From Oscillospiraceae bacterium (lineage in GTDB: Bacteria; Bacillota_A; Clostridia; Oscillospirales; CAG-272), in the NCBI GenBank assembly GCA_015063335.1, contig SVUH01000005.1:1-64000 (forward strand): DNA of 64,000 bases, given 5' to 3'. A program made the position numbers and the translations under genes. Positions 24,554-34,903 of the stretch are shown piece by piece. Below the pieces are notes generated by a model. The model was not told where the DNA came from. It did not search any database and saw nothing but the letters and a program-made list of their open reading frames with translations. Within the stretch, counting starts at the first letter, position 1, and each line of letters starts with the position of its first letter.

Positions 24554-27142
24554 ATGACTCCCATGATGGAGCAATACTTTGAAATAAAAAATCAATATAA
24601 GGACTATCTGCTTTTTTACCGTCTGGGAGATTTTTACGAGATGTTTTTTGACGACGCGGTCCTTGCGTCGCGCGAGCTTGAGCTGACGCTCACGGGCAGA
24701 GATTGCGGCGAGGCGGAGAGAGCGCCTATGTGCGGCGTTCCGTTTCACAGCTCCGAGGGCTACATAGGCAGACTTATAGAAAAGGGCTATAAGGTGGCTA
24801 TCTGCGAGCAGACGGAAGATCCCGCGCTTGCAAAGGGACTCGTAAAGCGAGAGGTAATAAGAGTTATTACACCCGGTACGCTTATTGAAACCAATCTTCT
24901 CTCGGAGAAGAAAAATAACTATCTGTGCTCGGTTTATATGAATGAATTTGAGTGCGGAGTAGCTTTTGCCGACGTTTCGACGGCAAAGATATTCGTTACC
25001 TCGTTTTGCGGGGATAACGTTGAGTCAAGACTCAAAAATGAGCTTGGAACGTATTCGCCGAGTGAGGTCATAACCAACCTCGGAGCGAAAAAGCTTGGAG
25101 AGGTAGCAGACTTTATCAAGGGGCGCATAGGCGCAATGCTTACGGATAACCGTCCTACGCAGTTTGAATATGCGACCTCAAAGGAAGCAGTCGTTGCGCA
25201 GTTTTCGGATCTTTTACGCGACGGAGAGGCTGAAAACAAGCCCCTCGTTTGCGCGCTTGGCGGTCTGCTTTCATATATTGCGGAAACGCAAAAGAGCGAC
25301 ATTTCATACATTAAGGATCTGAGCATTTATTCGGACGGTCAGTTCCTTGAAATGGACATAAATACAAGGCGCAACCTTGAGCTTACCGAAACTCTGCGCA
25401 CCAAGGAAAAGAAGGGAAGCCTTCTTTGGGTGCTTGATAAAACAAGAACTGCGGCAGGCGCAAGACTTCTTCGCCAGTGGGTGGAGCATCCGCTTCTCGG
25501 AGTCGGCGGCATAAGAGCAAGACAGAACGCAGTTGAAGAATTTCTTGGTGACTACATGCTCCGCGAGGAGATTGGAGCATTGCTTGACGGCGTGCTTGAC
25601 CTTGAAAGACTTGTTACAAAGATAGTTTACGGCACGGCTAACGCGAAGGATCTTCGTGCCGTATCATCAACGCTTGCGGTGCTTCCCGAGCTTAAAGCAT
25701 TGCTAAAGAACTGCCGTTGCGACGAGCTTTCAAAGCTCTATGGGGATCTTGAAACGCTTGAGGATATATACGGAAAAATAGATAGCGCGATTTGCGAAAA
25801 TCCGCCGTTTTCCGTTCGTGAGGGCGGCATGATCGCTGACGGATATAATGCGGACGTTGACTATTTCCGCGCTATCATGCGTGACGGCAAGGGCTATATT
25901 GAGTCTATTGCCGAGTCCGAGCGCGAAAAGACAGGAATCAAGACGCTCAAGATCGCGTATAACAAAGTGTTCGGCTACTATATCGAGGTAACGAGGTCGT
26001 TCCTTGATCAAGTTCCCGAGAGCTACATACGCAAGCAGACACTTGCAAATTGTGAGAGATACATAACTCAAGAGCTTAAGGAAATGGAGTCAACCATTCT
26101 CGGTGCTACGGACAAGGTCTGCTCGCTTGAATACGAGCTTTTCTGTGAGGTAAGAAATTACGTTGCGGAGAACAGCAGACGTATTCAAAAGGCGGCGGCG
26201 CTCATGGCAAAGCTTGACGTTTATTATAGCCTTGCAACCGTGGCGGCTAAAAATTCTTACGTTCGCCCCGAGGTGGACACGAGCGATGTCGTAGAGATAA
26301 AGGACGGACGTCACCCCGTGGTTGAGCAGTTCGTTAAGGACACGTATTTTGTGCCAAACGACGCAAATCTTGATACCGCGGCTAACAGACTTATGCTCAT
26401 AACAGGCCCCAACATGGCGGGTAAGTCAACGTATATGCGACAGGTAGCGATTATAGTGCTTATGGCGCAGATAGGCTCGTTCGTGCCTGCAAGAGAGGCG
26501 AGAATAGGCGTGGTTGACAAGCTCTTTACACGTGTTGGCGCATCGGACGACTTGGCTTCGGGACAGTCTACCTTTATGCTTGAGATGAACGAGGTCGCGT
26601 ACATTTTAAGAAATGCGACCAAAAAGAGTCTTATTATCTATGACGAGGTGGGCAGAGGAACGTCAACCTTTGACGGCATGAGTATTGCTCGCGCGATTAT
26701 TGAATATACGTGCAGTAGAAAGATCGGAGCAAAGACGCTGTTCGCAACGCACTATCACGAGCTGACCGTCATGGAGGACGAGATAGAGGGTGTTGTAAAT
26801 TACAATATTGCCGCTAAAAAGAGGGGAGATTCCATAACCTTCCTTCGCAAGATAGTCCGAGGCTCGACTGATGACAGCTACGGTATTGAGGTAGCAAAGC
26901 TTGCGGGAATACCCGGTGAGGTCGTTAAGAGAGCAAAGGAAGTGCTCGCATCCGTGGAAAAGACGGCAAAGGCTATAAGCACCTCGGAGAGGGCAGAGCC
27001 TGTGCGCGACGAGTCACTTATAACCATGGACGATTTTGTGAACGAGCAGGTTATCGAGGAGCTTAAGGCGATAGACATAAATACGCTCTCACCCTATGAG
27101 GCGATGAGCTTCTTGTTTGATTTGAAAAAGAGATTGAAATAA
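24554..27142 (+). CDS. mutS: DNA mismatch repair protein MutS
   Basis: An 862-residue mismatch-recognition ATPase. The mismatch-binding Phe-x-Glu lies in YRLGDFYEMFFDDA near residue 26, followed by connector, lever and clamp domains and the ABC-type ATPase: Walker A ITGPNMAGKSTYMRQV (about residue 615) and Walker B SLIIYDEVGRGTSTFDGMS (about 693), with a C-terminal dimerisation helix. Length is typical. GGAGG stands 9 bases before the ATG. It is followed 32 bases later by mutL. Confidence 0.98.
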   Translation: MTPMMEQYFEIKNQYKDYLLFYRLGDFYEMFFDDAVLASRELELTLTGRDCGEAERAPMCGVPFHSSEGYIGRLIEKGYKVAICEQTEDPALAKGLVKREVIRVITPGTLIETNLLSEKKNNYLCSVYMNEFECGVAFADVSTAKIFVTSFCGDNVESRLKNELGTYSPSEVITNLGAKKLGEVADFIKGRIGAMLTDNRPTQFEYATSKEAVVAQFSDLLRDGEAENKPLVCALGGLLSYIAETQKSDISYIKDLSIYSDGQFLEMDINTRRNLELTETLRTKEKKGSLLWVLDKTRTAAGARLLRQWVEHPLLGVGGIRARQNAVEEFLGDYMLREEIGALLDGVLDLERLVTKIVYGTANAKDLRAVSSTLAVLPELKALLKNCRCDELSKLYGDLETLEDIYGKIDSAICENPPFSVREGGMIADGYNADVDYFRAIMRDGKGYIESIAESEREKTGIKTLKIAYNKVFGYYIEVTRSFLDQVPESYIRKQTLANCERYITQELKEMESTILGATDKVCSLEYELFCEVRNYVAENSRRIQKAAALMAKLDVYYSLATVAAKNSYVRPEVDTSDVVEIKDGRHPVVEQFVKDTYFVPNDANLDTAANRLMLITGPNMAGKSTYMRQVAIIVLMAQIGSFVPAREARIGVVDKLFTRVGASDDLASGQSTFMLEMNEVAYILRNATKKSLIIYDEVGRGTSTFDGMSIARAIIEYTCSRKIGAKTLFATHYHELTVMEDEIEGVVNYNIAAKKRGDSITFLRKIVRGSTDDSYGIEVAKLAGIPGEVVKRAKEVLASVEKTAKAISTSERAEPVRDESLITMDDFVNEQVIEELKAIDINTLSPYEAMSFLFDLKKRLK

Positions 27143-27174
27143 AAAACACTTATAAGGCATGGAAAGGAGGAGCT

Positions 27175-29175
27175 ATGGGAAAGATAAACGTATTGTCGTT
27201 TGCGGTTGCAAACCTTATTGCCGCAGGTGAGGTCGTTGACAGACCGTCATCGGTAATAAAAGAGCTGCTTGAGAACGCAATTGACTCGGGCGCTGATAAA
27301 ATAACCGTTGAGATACAAAACGGCGGAGTAACCTATATGAGAGTGTCGGATAACGGCTGCGGAATGATTCCCGAGGATCTTCCCGTTGCCATACGCAGAC
27401 ACGCGACGAGTAAGATAAAGGACGCAGAGGACCTTGACGGTATTATTACGCTTGGCTTCCGCGGAGAAGCGCTTGCGGCGATAGCTTCCGTGTCGGATAT
27501 GCGAATAATCTCAAAGCCTCACGACGCGCCCGTCGGCGCTATGCTTACCGCGAGAGCGGGGGAAATAGTCGGAGTCAGCGAGAGGGCTTGTACTGACGGA
27601 ACGACGGTTATCGTCGAAAACCTTTTCTCTAATGTTCCCGCAAGGCGTAAGTTCTTAAAAAAGGACGTAACGGAATCCATGGCGGTAAGCGCGATGGTCG
27701 AAAAAATAGCGCTTTCAAAGCCGAATATAGGCTTTAAGCTGATAATCGACGGTAAGGTGAAGCTTGAAACTGTCGGCGACGGCAATCTCAAAAATGCTAT
27801 CTATTCCGTTTTCGGCAGAGATTTTGCCGCAAAAATAATCGAAACTAATATAGAGATTGACGGAATAAAGGTGAGCGGATACATCGGCAGGCCCGATAAC
27901 GTCCGCGCAAACAGAAATTATCAAAATTTCTTTATAAACGGTCGATACGTAAAAACTAAAACGGCGCTCGCGGCTATCGAGCAGGCATATACGTCTTACA
28001 TAGCGTCAGAGAAATTCCCGTGCTGTGTGCTTTTTATTGAGATAAATCCCTCAACGGTCGACGTAAACGTCCACCCCGCAAAGCTTGAGGTTAAATTCTC
28101 GAACGAAAAGCCCGTGTTCGAGGCTATATATTACGCGGTTAAAAACGCGCTTGAGGCGGATACGCAAAGACCGTCCGTTTCCTTTAAGGGAATTACACCC
28201 CAAGCTCATCAAAGAGTTTCCGACAGAGAAACACCGATTGATGACGGAAAGAGAGAATCTCTTGCAAAGCGTCAGCTTCAAAGCGAGCTGTACGTTGCCA
28301 AAGAGCCTAAAAAAGAGGAAAAGCAGTATGTACCTAAGGGCGGCTTTGAGCACGTAACTGCTGAGGAATACCTAGCTAAATATTTAAAAAAGGACGCCCC
28401 CGCCTCTACCGCGCCCCAAAAGGCTGTTCCCGAAAGCAAAGCTTCGGAAGCACAGCCTATCAAGCCTACGGTAAGCGTACCGCAGTCGGAGAATAAGCCG
28501 ATTGCTCCTAAGGATCAGGAAAAGCCGATCGATACGGCAAAGCTCGCGCCTGTGGCGGTAGTCAGAGAAGTGCCAAGGACCGCTCCCAAAAAGCTTTCGT
28601 GGCGTATAATCGGCGAGGCATTTAATTCTTACGTGCTCGTCGAGAGCGAGGATAAGCTGCTTATCGTCGATAAGCACGCCGCGCACGAGCGCATAATCTT
28701 CGAGGAGCTTAAGGCGTCTATGCATCGTCAGGGTAGCGGCGCATCTCAGCTTCTTATGCTGCCGCTTGAGGTTATGATGACGAGCGACGAGATAGAAACT
28801 CTCGCGGAGTACAGAGCCGAAATAGAGTCTGTGGGATTTGAGTTTACCACGGGTAGATACACCGCAAGCGTTACGGCAATTCCCGAGGGAATAAACGCGG
28901 ATGCGGTTGGGGATATGCTCACGGTAATGGCAGAGCGTATAAAGAGCAATACGGGTACGGCGCTGATCACAAGAGATATAATTTTCGAAAAAGCTCTTTA
29001 TCAAGCGGCGTGTAAGGCGGCAGTTAAGGCGGGCAGAGAATACCCACCCGAATACGTTGAGTGGATAATCGGCAAGCTTATGGAGCTTCCCGATATTACA
29101 GTTTGCCCTCACGGCAGACCTGTTGCTATCGAGCTTACTCACAAAAAGCTTGATTATCAGTTTGAAAGATTATAA
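27175..29175 (+). CDS. mutL: DNA mismatch repair protein MutL
   Basis: A 666-residue GHKL ATPase and nicking endonuclease of mismatch repair. The N-terminal domain has ELLENAIDSGAD, DNGCGM, RRHATSKI and LGFRGEALAAIA. A proline- and lysine-rich linker runs from about residue 335 to 470. The C-terminal domain holds the metal site DKHAAHERIIFEE and CPHGRP, the marks of an endonuclease-competent MutL as in Bacillus and unlike E. coli. AAGGAGGAG precedes the ATG. The 70-bp tandem repeat begins at the base after its stop codon. Confidence 0.97.
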   Translation: MGKINVLSFAVANLIAAGEVVDRPSSVIKELLENAIDSGADKITVEIQNGGVTYMRVSDNGCGMIPEDLPVAIRRHATSKIKDAEDLDGIITLGFRGEALAAIASVSDMRIISKPHDAPVGAMLTARAGEIVGVSERACTDGTTVIVENLFSNVPARRKFLKKDVTESMAVSAMVEKIALSKPNIGFKLIIDGKVKLETVGDGNLKNAIYSVFGRDFAAKIIETNIEIDGIKVSGYIGRPDNVRANRNYQNFFINGRYVKTKTALAAIEQAYTSYIASEKFPCCVLFIEINPSTVDVNVHPAKLEVKFSNEKPVFEAIYYAVKNALEADTQRPSVSFKGITPQAHQRVSDRETPIDDGKRESLAKRQLQSELYVAKEPKKEEKQYVPKGGFEHVTAEEYLAKYLKKDAPASTAPQKAVPESKASEAQPIKPTVSVPQSENKPIAPKDQEKPIDTAKLAPVAVVREVPRTAPKKLSWRIIGEAFNSYVLVESEDKLLIVDKHAAHERIIFEELKASMHRQGSGASQLLMLPLEVMMTSDEIETLAEYRAEIESVGFEFTTGRYTASVTAIPEGINADAVGDMLTVMAERIKSNTGTALITRDIIFEKALYQAACKAAVKAGREYPPEYVEWIIGKLMELPDITVCPHGRPVAIELTHKKLDYQFERL

Positions 29176-29440
29176 CCTACTTTCTTTTGTAAAAGAAAGT
29201 AGGCAAAGAAAACTTCATAAAAGCTTTTCGCATTTTATACCCTAAAGCAACTGCTTTTGTAAAAGAAAGCAGGCAAAGAAAACTTCATAAAAGCTTTTAG
29301 CGTTTTATAACCCCAAGCAACTGCTTTTGTAAAAGAAAGCAGGCAAAGAAAACTTCATAAAAGCTTTTAGCATTTTATACCCCAAGCAACTGCTTTTGTA
29401 AAAGAAAGTAGGCAAAGAAAACCTCAAAATAGAGAAGTTT
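29176..29440 (+). repeat. 70-bp tandem hairpin repeat
   Basis: Four copies of a core CTTTTGTAAAAGAAAGYAGG followed by CAAAGAAAAC, spaced 70, 70 and 69 bases (core GT dinucleotides at 29189, 29259, 29329 and 29398). The first copy is a perfect 13-bp hairpin (29176-29188 with 29191-29203); later copies have a shortened 5' arm. Between cores lies an AAAAGCTTTT palindrome and GCATTTTATA. There is no long open frame. The repeat fills most of the mutL-tgt gap. Confidence 0.9.
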
Positions 29441-29474
29441 TGATTTAAAAAACAAAAGAAAGCAAAATAATATT

Positions 29475-30620
29475 ATGGAAAAGAAGTTTGAAATACTTAC
29501 AACGGACGGTCGCGCAAGACGCGGAGTCCTTCACACGGTACACGGAGATATACAGACCCCCGTGTTTATGAACGTAGGAACGTGCGCGGCGATAAAGGGC
29601 GGTGTTTCTTCGAGAGAGCTTATAGATATTGACTGTCAGGTGGAGCTTTCAAATACCTATCACCTTCATCTGCGTCCGGGCGACAAGCTCATTCACGACA
29701 TGGGCGGACTTCATAAGTTTATGAATTGGGAGCGTCCTATACTTACCGATAGCGGCGGATTTCAGGTATTTTCCCTCTCTCAGCTGCGTAAAATAACCGA
29801 GGAGGGCGTTCGCTTTGCCTCGCACATTGACGGCAAGAGAATATTCATGGGTCCCGAGGAAAGCATGCAGATACAGTCAAATCTCGCATCAACCATTGCT
29901 ATGGCGTTTGACGAGTGCGTGGAAAACCCCGCGCCGTACGAATACGTAAAGCAGTCCTGTGAGAGAACGGCACGATGGCTCGTGCGCTGTAAGACGGAGA
30001 TGGACAGACTCAACTCGCTCCCCGAAACCATAAATAAAAATCAGCTTCTTTTCGGAATAAACCAGGGTGGTACCTACGAGGATCTTCGTATATCTCATAT
30101 GCAACAGATCGCAGAGCTTGACCTTGCGGGTTACGCGATAGGCGGACTTGCCGTAGGCGAGGAAACCGAGGAGATGTACCGTATTATAAACGCGGTCGAG
30201 CCTCATATGCCTAAGGATAAGCCGAGATACCTTATGGGAGTGGGAACGCCTTGCAATATACTCGAGGCAGTACACATGGGCGTTGACTTCTTTGACTGCG
30301 TTATGCCCAGCCGTAACGCGCGCCACGGAAATCTGTTTACCTGGCACGGCAAGATGAATCTTCTCAACGAGAAGTACGCGAGAGACCCCCGTCCGTTCGA
30401 TGAGAACTGCGGCTGTCCCGCTTGCCGCAATTATAGCCGCTCCTACGTTCGCCACCTCATAAAGGCAAAGGAGTCGCTCGGTATGCGCCTCGCGGTCGCT
30501 CACAACCTCTATTTCTACAACAACCTTACGCGCGAGATCAGAAATGCGCTTGACGGCGGATATTTTGAAAGCTTCTACCAGAAATATAGAAACATTTTGG
30601 GAGAGAGAAGTCAAGACTAA
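29475..30620 (+). CDS. tgt: tRNA-guanine transglycosylase
   Basis: A 381-residue TIM-barrel enzyme that exchanges guanine 34 of GUN-anticodon tRNAs for the queuine precursor preQ1. The nucleophile and base-binding region LTDSGGFQVFSL, the DCVMPSRNARHG segment and the C-terminal zinc site (CGCPACRNYSRSYVRHL, with a later His) are present. Length is standard. The RBS is weak and no queA, yajC or preQ1 riboswitch is nearby, so it may be read from a promoter in or after the repeat. The next gene, tldD-type, begins 22 bases downstream. Confidence 0.97.
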   Translation: MEKKFEILTTDGRARRGVLHTVHGDIQTPVFMNVGTCAAIKGGVSSRELIDIDCQVELSNTYHLHLRPGDKLIHDMGGLHKFMNWERPILTDSGGFQVFSLSQLRKITEEGVRFASHIDGKRIFMGPEESMQIQSNLASTIAMAFDECVENPAPYEYVKQSCERTARWLVRCKTEMDRLNSLPETINKNQLLFGINQGGTYEDLRISHMQQIAELDLAGYAIGGLAVGEETEEMYRIINAVEPHMPKDKPRYLMGVGTPCNILEAVHMGVDFFDCVMPSRNARHGNLFTWHGKMNLLNEKYARDPRPFDENCGCPACRNYSRSYVRHLIKAKESLGMRLAVAHNLYFYNNLTREIRNALDGGYFESFYQKYRNILGERSQD

Positions 30621-30642
30621 GCCCTCATGAAAGGAAAGATAC

Positions 30643-32022
30643 ATGATAAAGCAGTCGATACTTGAAGAAGTCCTTGGCGTTGCCATGTCAACGGGCGGGG
30701 ACTTTGCGGAAATATACGCGGAGAATACCAAAACGGGCTCAATAAATCTTGTTGACGGTAAAATAGACCGTATTAGCGATAATACGGGCTCAGGCGTTGG
30801 TATAAGAGTGTTTCTGGGAACGAAAACGGTTTACGCAACGACCACGGATCTGACTCGCGAGGGGCTTATCGCCTGCGCTAAAAACGCGGCTGATATTCTT
30901 GGAGAGTATAAAAAGAGCGCGGTATTTAACCTTACCTTGACCTCTGTTCCCAATATCCACACCGTTCGCTCTCACCCCTTGAGCGGTGATATAAAAAACA
31001 GAATAGATATTCTTAAAAACGCGTGCTATGCCGCAAAGGAATATGACGAGCGAATATCGCAGGTGCAGGGAACTCTGCTTGGTGTTGACCACGCGATACT
31101 TGTAGCGAACAGCGAGGGACTATTTAAAGAGGACAGACATGTAAGAACGAGAATTGTTGTAAATTCCGTTGCGAGTGCTATGGGAGAGAACCAGTCGGGT
31201 AGCTGCTCACCCGGTCGCGGAATGGGACTTGAGCTCTTTGATATGTTTGATCCCCGTGAGGTGGGAATTCATGCGTCAAAGCAGGCGATAGTTAATCTTG
31301 AAGCGGGATATTGCCCAGCAGGACAGATGACAGTCGCCATTGAAAACGGATTTGGTGGTGTTATTTTCCACGAGGCTTGCGGACACTCACTTGAGGCGAC
31401 TCAGGTAGGAGTGGGCATGTCTGAAATGTGCGGAAAGCTTGGACAGATGATCGCAAACCCAAAGATAACCGCAATAGACGACGGAACTATAAAGAACGCG
31501 TGGGGCTCTTGTAATATAGACGACGAGGGAAATCCCACGCAGAGAAATGTTCTTATCGAGAACGGCGTTCTCAAAAATTATATGATAGACCGACTCGGCT
31601 CGCGCAGAATGGGCATGCCCATGACGGGAAACAGCCGTAGACAAGGATATACCTATGAGCCTACGTCAAGAATGACGAATACCTTTATAGATAACGGACC
31701 CGACAAAAACGAGGATATTATTGCCTCTATTGAGTACGGGCTTTACGCAAAGGAAATGGGCGGAGGCTCTGTAAATCCGCTGACGGGAGATTTTAACTTC
31801 TCCGTCCGTGAGGGATATATCGTAAGAAACGGCAAGATATGCGAGGCGGTGCGCGGAGCATCGCTCATAGGCAAGGGCTCGCAGATACTCAAGGATATTG
31901 ACATGGTTGGAAATAACCTTGCGACGGGGCAGGGCGTATGCGGCTCTGCAAGCGGAAATGTGCCGACGGACGTTGGACAGCCGCTTATCCGCGTTAAGAA
32001 AATAACCGTGGGAGGTCGTTGA
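30643..32022 (+). CDS. TldD-type metalloprotease subunit
   Basis: A 459-residue member of the TldD/PmbA (U62) family. The zinc motif HExxxH lies in FHEACGHSLEA near residue 243. In TldD-TldE heterodimers this subunit is catalytic and digests unfolded peptides, for example in RiPP maturation; the partner is encoded directly downstream. The C-terminal TSRMTNTFIDNGP and VREGYIVRNGKICEAVRG are typical. The ATG follows AAAGGAAAG. No RiPP precursor gene was seen nearby, so a general peptide-processing role is the safer inference. Confidence 0.92.
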   Translation: MIKQSILEEVLGVAMSTGGDFAEIYAENTKTGSINLVDGKIDRISDNTGSGVGIRVFLGTKTVYATTTDLTREGLIACAKNAADILGEYKKSAVFNLTLTSVPNIHTVRSHPLSGDIKNRIDILKNACYAAKEYDERISQVQGTLLGVDHAILVANSEGLFKEDRHVRTRIVVNSVASAMGENQSGSCSPGRGMGLELFDMFDPREVGIHASKQAIVNLEAGYCPAGQMTVAIENGFGGVIFHEACGHSLEATQVGVGMSEMCGKLGQMIANPKITAIDDGTIKNAWGSCNIDDEGNPTQRNVLIENGVLKNYMIDRLGSRRMGMPMTGNSRRQGYTYEPTSRMTNTFIDNGPDKNEDIIASIEYGLYAKEMGGGSVNPLTGDFNFSVREGYIVRNGKICEAVRGASLIGKGSQILKDIDMVGNNLATGQGVCGSASGNVPTDVGQPLIRVKKITVGGR

Positions 32023-33365
32023 GCGATATGAATTTTGAAAGAATAAAGGAGATACTGTGCGACGAGGCGGAGCGCCGTGAAATCGCGCAGTACGAGATAT
32101 TTTTCACCGAATCGAAAAGCGTCAGCACGGAAACGCTGGAAAACGAAATTTCCTCATTCGCGTCCGGCACAGGAGCGGGTGTAAATTTCAGATGTGTTCG
32201 TGACGGACACATGGGAAGCGCCTCGACCGAGCTTTTCACGGAAGATGAGCTTCGCGGACTTGTCGCGCGCGCTTACGCAAATGCAGGCGTTATTGAAAAC
32301 AACGACGTTGCCGTAATTTTCGGTGGCTCGGATAAATACGCGGAGTGCCGTCAATCTACTTGCGAGATGCCGAGTGCGGCAAGCGTAAAGGCGCTTGCGC
32401 TCGATATACAAAAGAGAACGTACGACGAGAGCGAGCTTGTGACCGACGGAACACAGTCGGGAGTTTTTGCAGAGGCTCAAAGATTTGAGCTTGTAAATTC
32501 AAACGGACTTAATCTTTCAAACAGCGTCTCCCTAAAAGGTGCGTTCGTTCAAGCTGTTGTCAGCCGTGACGGTGAGGCGCAAGAGGCGTTTGATTTCTCA
32601 CTTGGATTTGACGGAGCAGAGAGCATCAGCAAAAAGGCAGTTTCCGAGGCTATCTCAAAGCTCGGAGCGAGTGACGTGGTGTCGGGTAAATACGACGTAA
32701 TAATAGACGGCAAGCAAATGCGCGCCATGCTGTCCGCTTTTGCATCTGCATTTTCTGGAAAGAATGCACTTTTGGGACTTTCCTTGCTTGCAGGCAAGGA
32801 GGGCGAGAGAGTTGCCGCCGAGTGCGTTACTCTCGTTGACGATCCGCTCGGAGAGCTTAACCCCGTTCCGACTCCGTTTGACGGAGAGGGGGTTGCGACC
32901 TTTGAGAAAAACGTAATAGAGCGGGGAGTGCTTAAAACTCTGCTTTACGATATAGCTACTGCTCATAAGGCTGATAAGACGACGAGTGCAAACGGACAGC
33001 GCGGCTCGTATTCGGAGCAGGTCCACATCGCTCCGTTTTGCTTCTATATCAAGGGCGGAGAGCTTACCGATGAGGAGCTTATGGGAAAAATGGGGGACGG
33101 AATTTACGTCACCGAGCTTAAAGGCTTGCACGCGGGCGCTAACAGCGTAACGGGTGATTTTTCCATCGAAAGCGCGGGATACCTTGTCGAGGGCGGAAAG
33201 AAGACTAAGGCAGTAAAGGGATTTACTGTCGCGGGCAATTTCTTTACGCTTCTTAATGACATAAAGGCGGTCGGAAGCAAGGTGAAATTCGGGCTTCCGT
33301 CGGGATTTACAACCTTTGGCTCACCGAGCGTATACCTTACCGACATGAGCATCGCGGGACAGTAA
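32019..33365 (+). CDS. PmbA/TldE-type partner subunit
   Basis: A 448-residue TldE/PmbA-family protein lacking the HExxxH zinc motif, as is normal for this subunit. Characteristic parts are SGKYDVIIDGKQMRAMLSAF, DDPLGELNPVPTPFDGEGV and LKGLHAGANSVTGDFSIES. The start is uncertain: TTG at 32019 overlaps the tldD stop but lies only 3 bases from GGAGG (32011-32015), while ATG at 32028 lies 12 bases away and would give 445 residues. It should form a heterodimer with the preceding gene product. A strong terminator follows. Confidence 0.9.
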   Translation: MSDMNFERIKEILCDEAERREIAQYEIFFTESKSVSTETLENEISSFASGTGAGVNFRCVRDGHMGSASTELFTEDELRGLVARAYANAGVIENNDVAVIFGGSDKYAECRQSTCEMPSAASVKALALDIQKRTYDESELVTDGTQSGVFAEAQRFELVNSNGLNLSNSVSLKGAFVQAVVSRDGEAQEAFDFSLGFDGAESISKKAVSEAISKLGASDVVSGKYDVIIDGKQMRAMLSAFASAFSGKNALLGLSLLAGKEGERVAAECVTLVDDPLGELNPVPTPFDGEGVATFEKNVIERGVLKTLLYDIATAHKADKTTSANGQRGSYSEQVHIAPFCFYIKGGELTDEELMGKMGDGIYVTELKGLHAGANSVTGDFSIESAGYLVEGGKKTKAVKGFTVAGNFFTLLNDIKAVGSKVKFGLPSGFTTFGSPSVYLTDMSIAGQ

Positions 33366-33372
33366 AAAAATA

Positions 33373-33410
33373 AGCAAAAAAGAGCCGATTTCGGCTCTTT
33401 TTTGCTTGCA
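33373..33410 (+). terminator. Intrinsic terminator after the tldD-pmbA pair
   Basis: A 16-bp perfect stem (33373-33388 with 33391-33406) with six T in the 3' arm. Confidence 0.9.
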
Positions 33411-33414
33411 AATA

Positions 33415-33443
33415 TTGACAATAGTCGAAATGTGTGATAGAAT
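33415..33443 (+). promoter_or_regulatory. Sigma-A-type promoter for glyQS
   Basis: TTGACA (33415-33420), a 17-base spacer and TAGAAT (33438-33443). The leader is only about 35 nucleotides, too short for a T-box. Confidence 0.8.
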
Positions 33444-33484
33444 AATTAAATAATAACAGTAATATTTATTTAAGGAGATAAATC

Positions 33485-34882
33485 ATGAACAATTCAGAAA
33501 AGACAATGGACAAAATCGTCGCTCTGTGTAAGACCCGCGGCTTTATTTTCCCTGGCTCGGAAATATACGGCGGTCTTGCAAACTCTTGGGACTACGGACC
33601 TCTCGGAGTTGAGTTTAAGAATAACGTAAAGAAGGCTTGGTGGAAGAAGTTCGTTCAGGAGTGCAAGTACAACGTAGGACTTGACAGCGCGATCATCATG
33701 AATCCCCAGACTTGGGTGGCTTCAGGTCACGTAGGCGGATTTTCCGACCCGCTTATGGACTGCAAGACCTGTAAGACCCGTCATCGTGCAGACAAGCTCA
33801 TAGAGGAGTACGCATTTGCAAACGGACTTGACGATAACCCCGCAGGCTGGACGTTTGACGAAATGGCTGCGTATATCAAGGAAAAGGGAATTGTTTGCCC
33901 CGACTGCGGCGGTACGGATTTTGCCGATATAAAGAAATTTAACCTTATGTTTAAGACCTATCAGGGTGTTACCGAGGATTCTACGACAGAGCTTTATCTC
34001 CGTCCCGAGACTGCACAGGGTATTTTCGTTGATTTTGCAAGCATTCAGCGCTCTGCAAGAAAGAAGCTCCCCTTTGGTGTTTGCCAGATCGGTAAATCCT
34101 TCCGTAACGAGATCACTCCCGGTAACTTCACGTTCCGTACCCGTGAGTTTGAGCAGATGGAGCTCGAATTCTTCTGCAAACCCGGAACTGACCTTGAGTG
34201 GTTTGCTTTCTGGAAGGAATACTGCCGCAAGTGGCTTGTTGACCTCGGCATGAGAGAGGAAAATCTCAAGCTTCGCGACCATAGCGCAGAGGAGCTTTGC
34301 TTCTACTCCAAGGCAACGACCGACTTTGAATTCTTGTTCCCGTTCGGCTGGGGCGAGCTTTGGGGTGTTGCTGACAGAACTGATTATGACCTCTCACAGC
34401 ACGCACAGCACAGCGGTAAGGATATGATGTACTTTGATCAGGAAACAAACGAGAAGTACGTTCCTTACGTAGTTGAGCCCTCGCTCGGTGCTGACCGAGT
34501 AGCTCTCGCATTCCTCGTTGATGCATATGACGAAGAAGTGATCGACGCAGAGAAGAACGACGTAAGAACCGTGCTTCACCTGCATCCGTTCCTTGCTCCC
34601 TTTAAGGCGGCAGTTCTTCCTCTTTCCAAGAAGCTTTCCGATGGTGCAGAGAAGGTATTCGAAGACCTCACTAAATACTTCAATGTTGATTACGACGAGG
34701 CTGGCTCTATCGGTAAGAGATACCGCCGTCAGGACGAGATCGGTACTCCTCTTTGCATTACCTACGACTTTGACTCCGAGACCGACGGTTGCGTAACCGT
34801 TCGTGACAGAGATACCATGGAGCAGGTAAGAATACCCGTAAGCGAGCTTAAGGCTTATATTGAAAGCAAAATTGAGTTTTAA
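33485..34882 (+). CDS. glyS: Glycine--tRNA ligase, single-chain (alpha2) type
   Basis: A 465-residue class II synthetase that charges tRNA-Gly. It is the homodimeric, eukaryote/archaea-like type, not the alpha2beta2 form common in many bacteria: it begins with [20 protein letters not shown], has motif 2 ([20 protein letters not shown]) and motif 3 ([14 protein letters not shown]), plus the anticodon-binding C-terminal domain. A four-Cys zinc element ([18 protein letters not shown]) occurs in the insertion. RBS AAGGAG is present. It is expressed from its own promoter. Confidence 0.97.
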   Translation: MNNSEKTMDKIVALCKTRGFIFPGSEIYGGLANSWDYGPLGVEFKNNVKKAWWKKFVQECKYNVGLDSAIIMNPQTWVASGHVGGFSDPLMDCKTCKTRHRADKLIEEYAFANGLDDNPAGWTFDEMAAYIKEKGIVCPDCGGTDFADIKKFNLMFKTYQGVTEDSTTELYLRPETAQGIFVDFASIQRSARKKLPFGVCQIGKSFRNEITPGNFTFRTREFEQMELEFFCKPGTDLEWFAFWKEYCRKWLVDLGMREENLKLRDHSAEELCFYSKATTDFEFLFPFGWGELWGVADRTDYDLSQHAQHSGKDMMYFDQETNEKYVPYVVEPSLGADRVALAFLVDAYDEEVIDAEKNDVRTVLHLHPFLAPFKAAVLPLSKKLSDGAEKVFEDLTKYFNVDYDEAGSIGKRYRRQDEIGTPLCITYDFDSETDGCVTVRDRDTMEQVRIPVSELKAYIESKIEF

Positions 34883-34903
34883 AATCTAAAATAAAGAAAT
34901 ACT

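Noticed and set aside
29176..29440. Possible CRISPR array after mutL
   Set aside because: The spaces between cores are conserved rather than unique and no cas genes are present; it is a tandem repeat.
29441..29474. preQ1 riboswitch before tgt
   Set aside because: The space between the repeat and the start is too short and has no riboswitch-like pattern.
33415..33484. T-box leader before glyQS
   Set aside because: The promoter lies only about 40 bases from the start, too close for a T-box. The proS leader is likewise too short.
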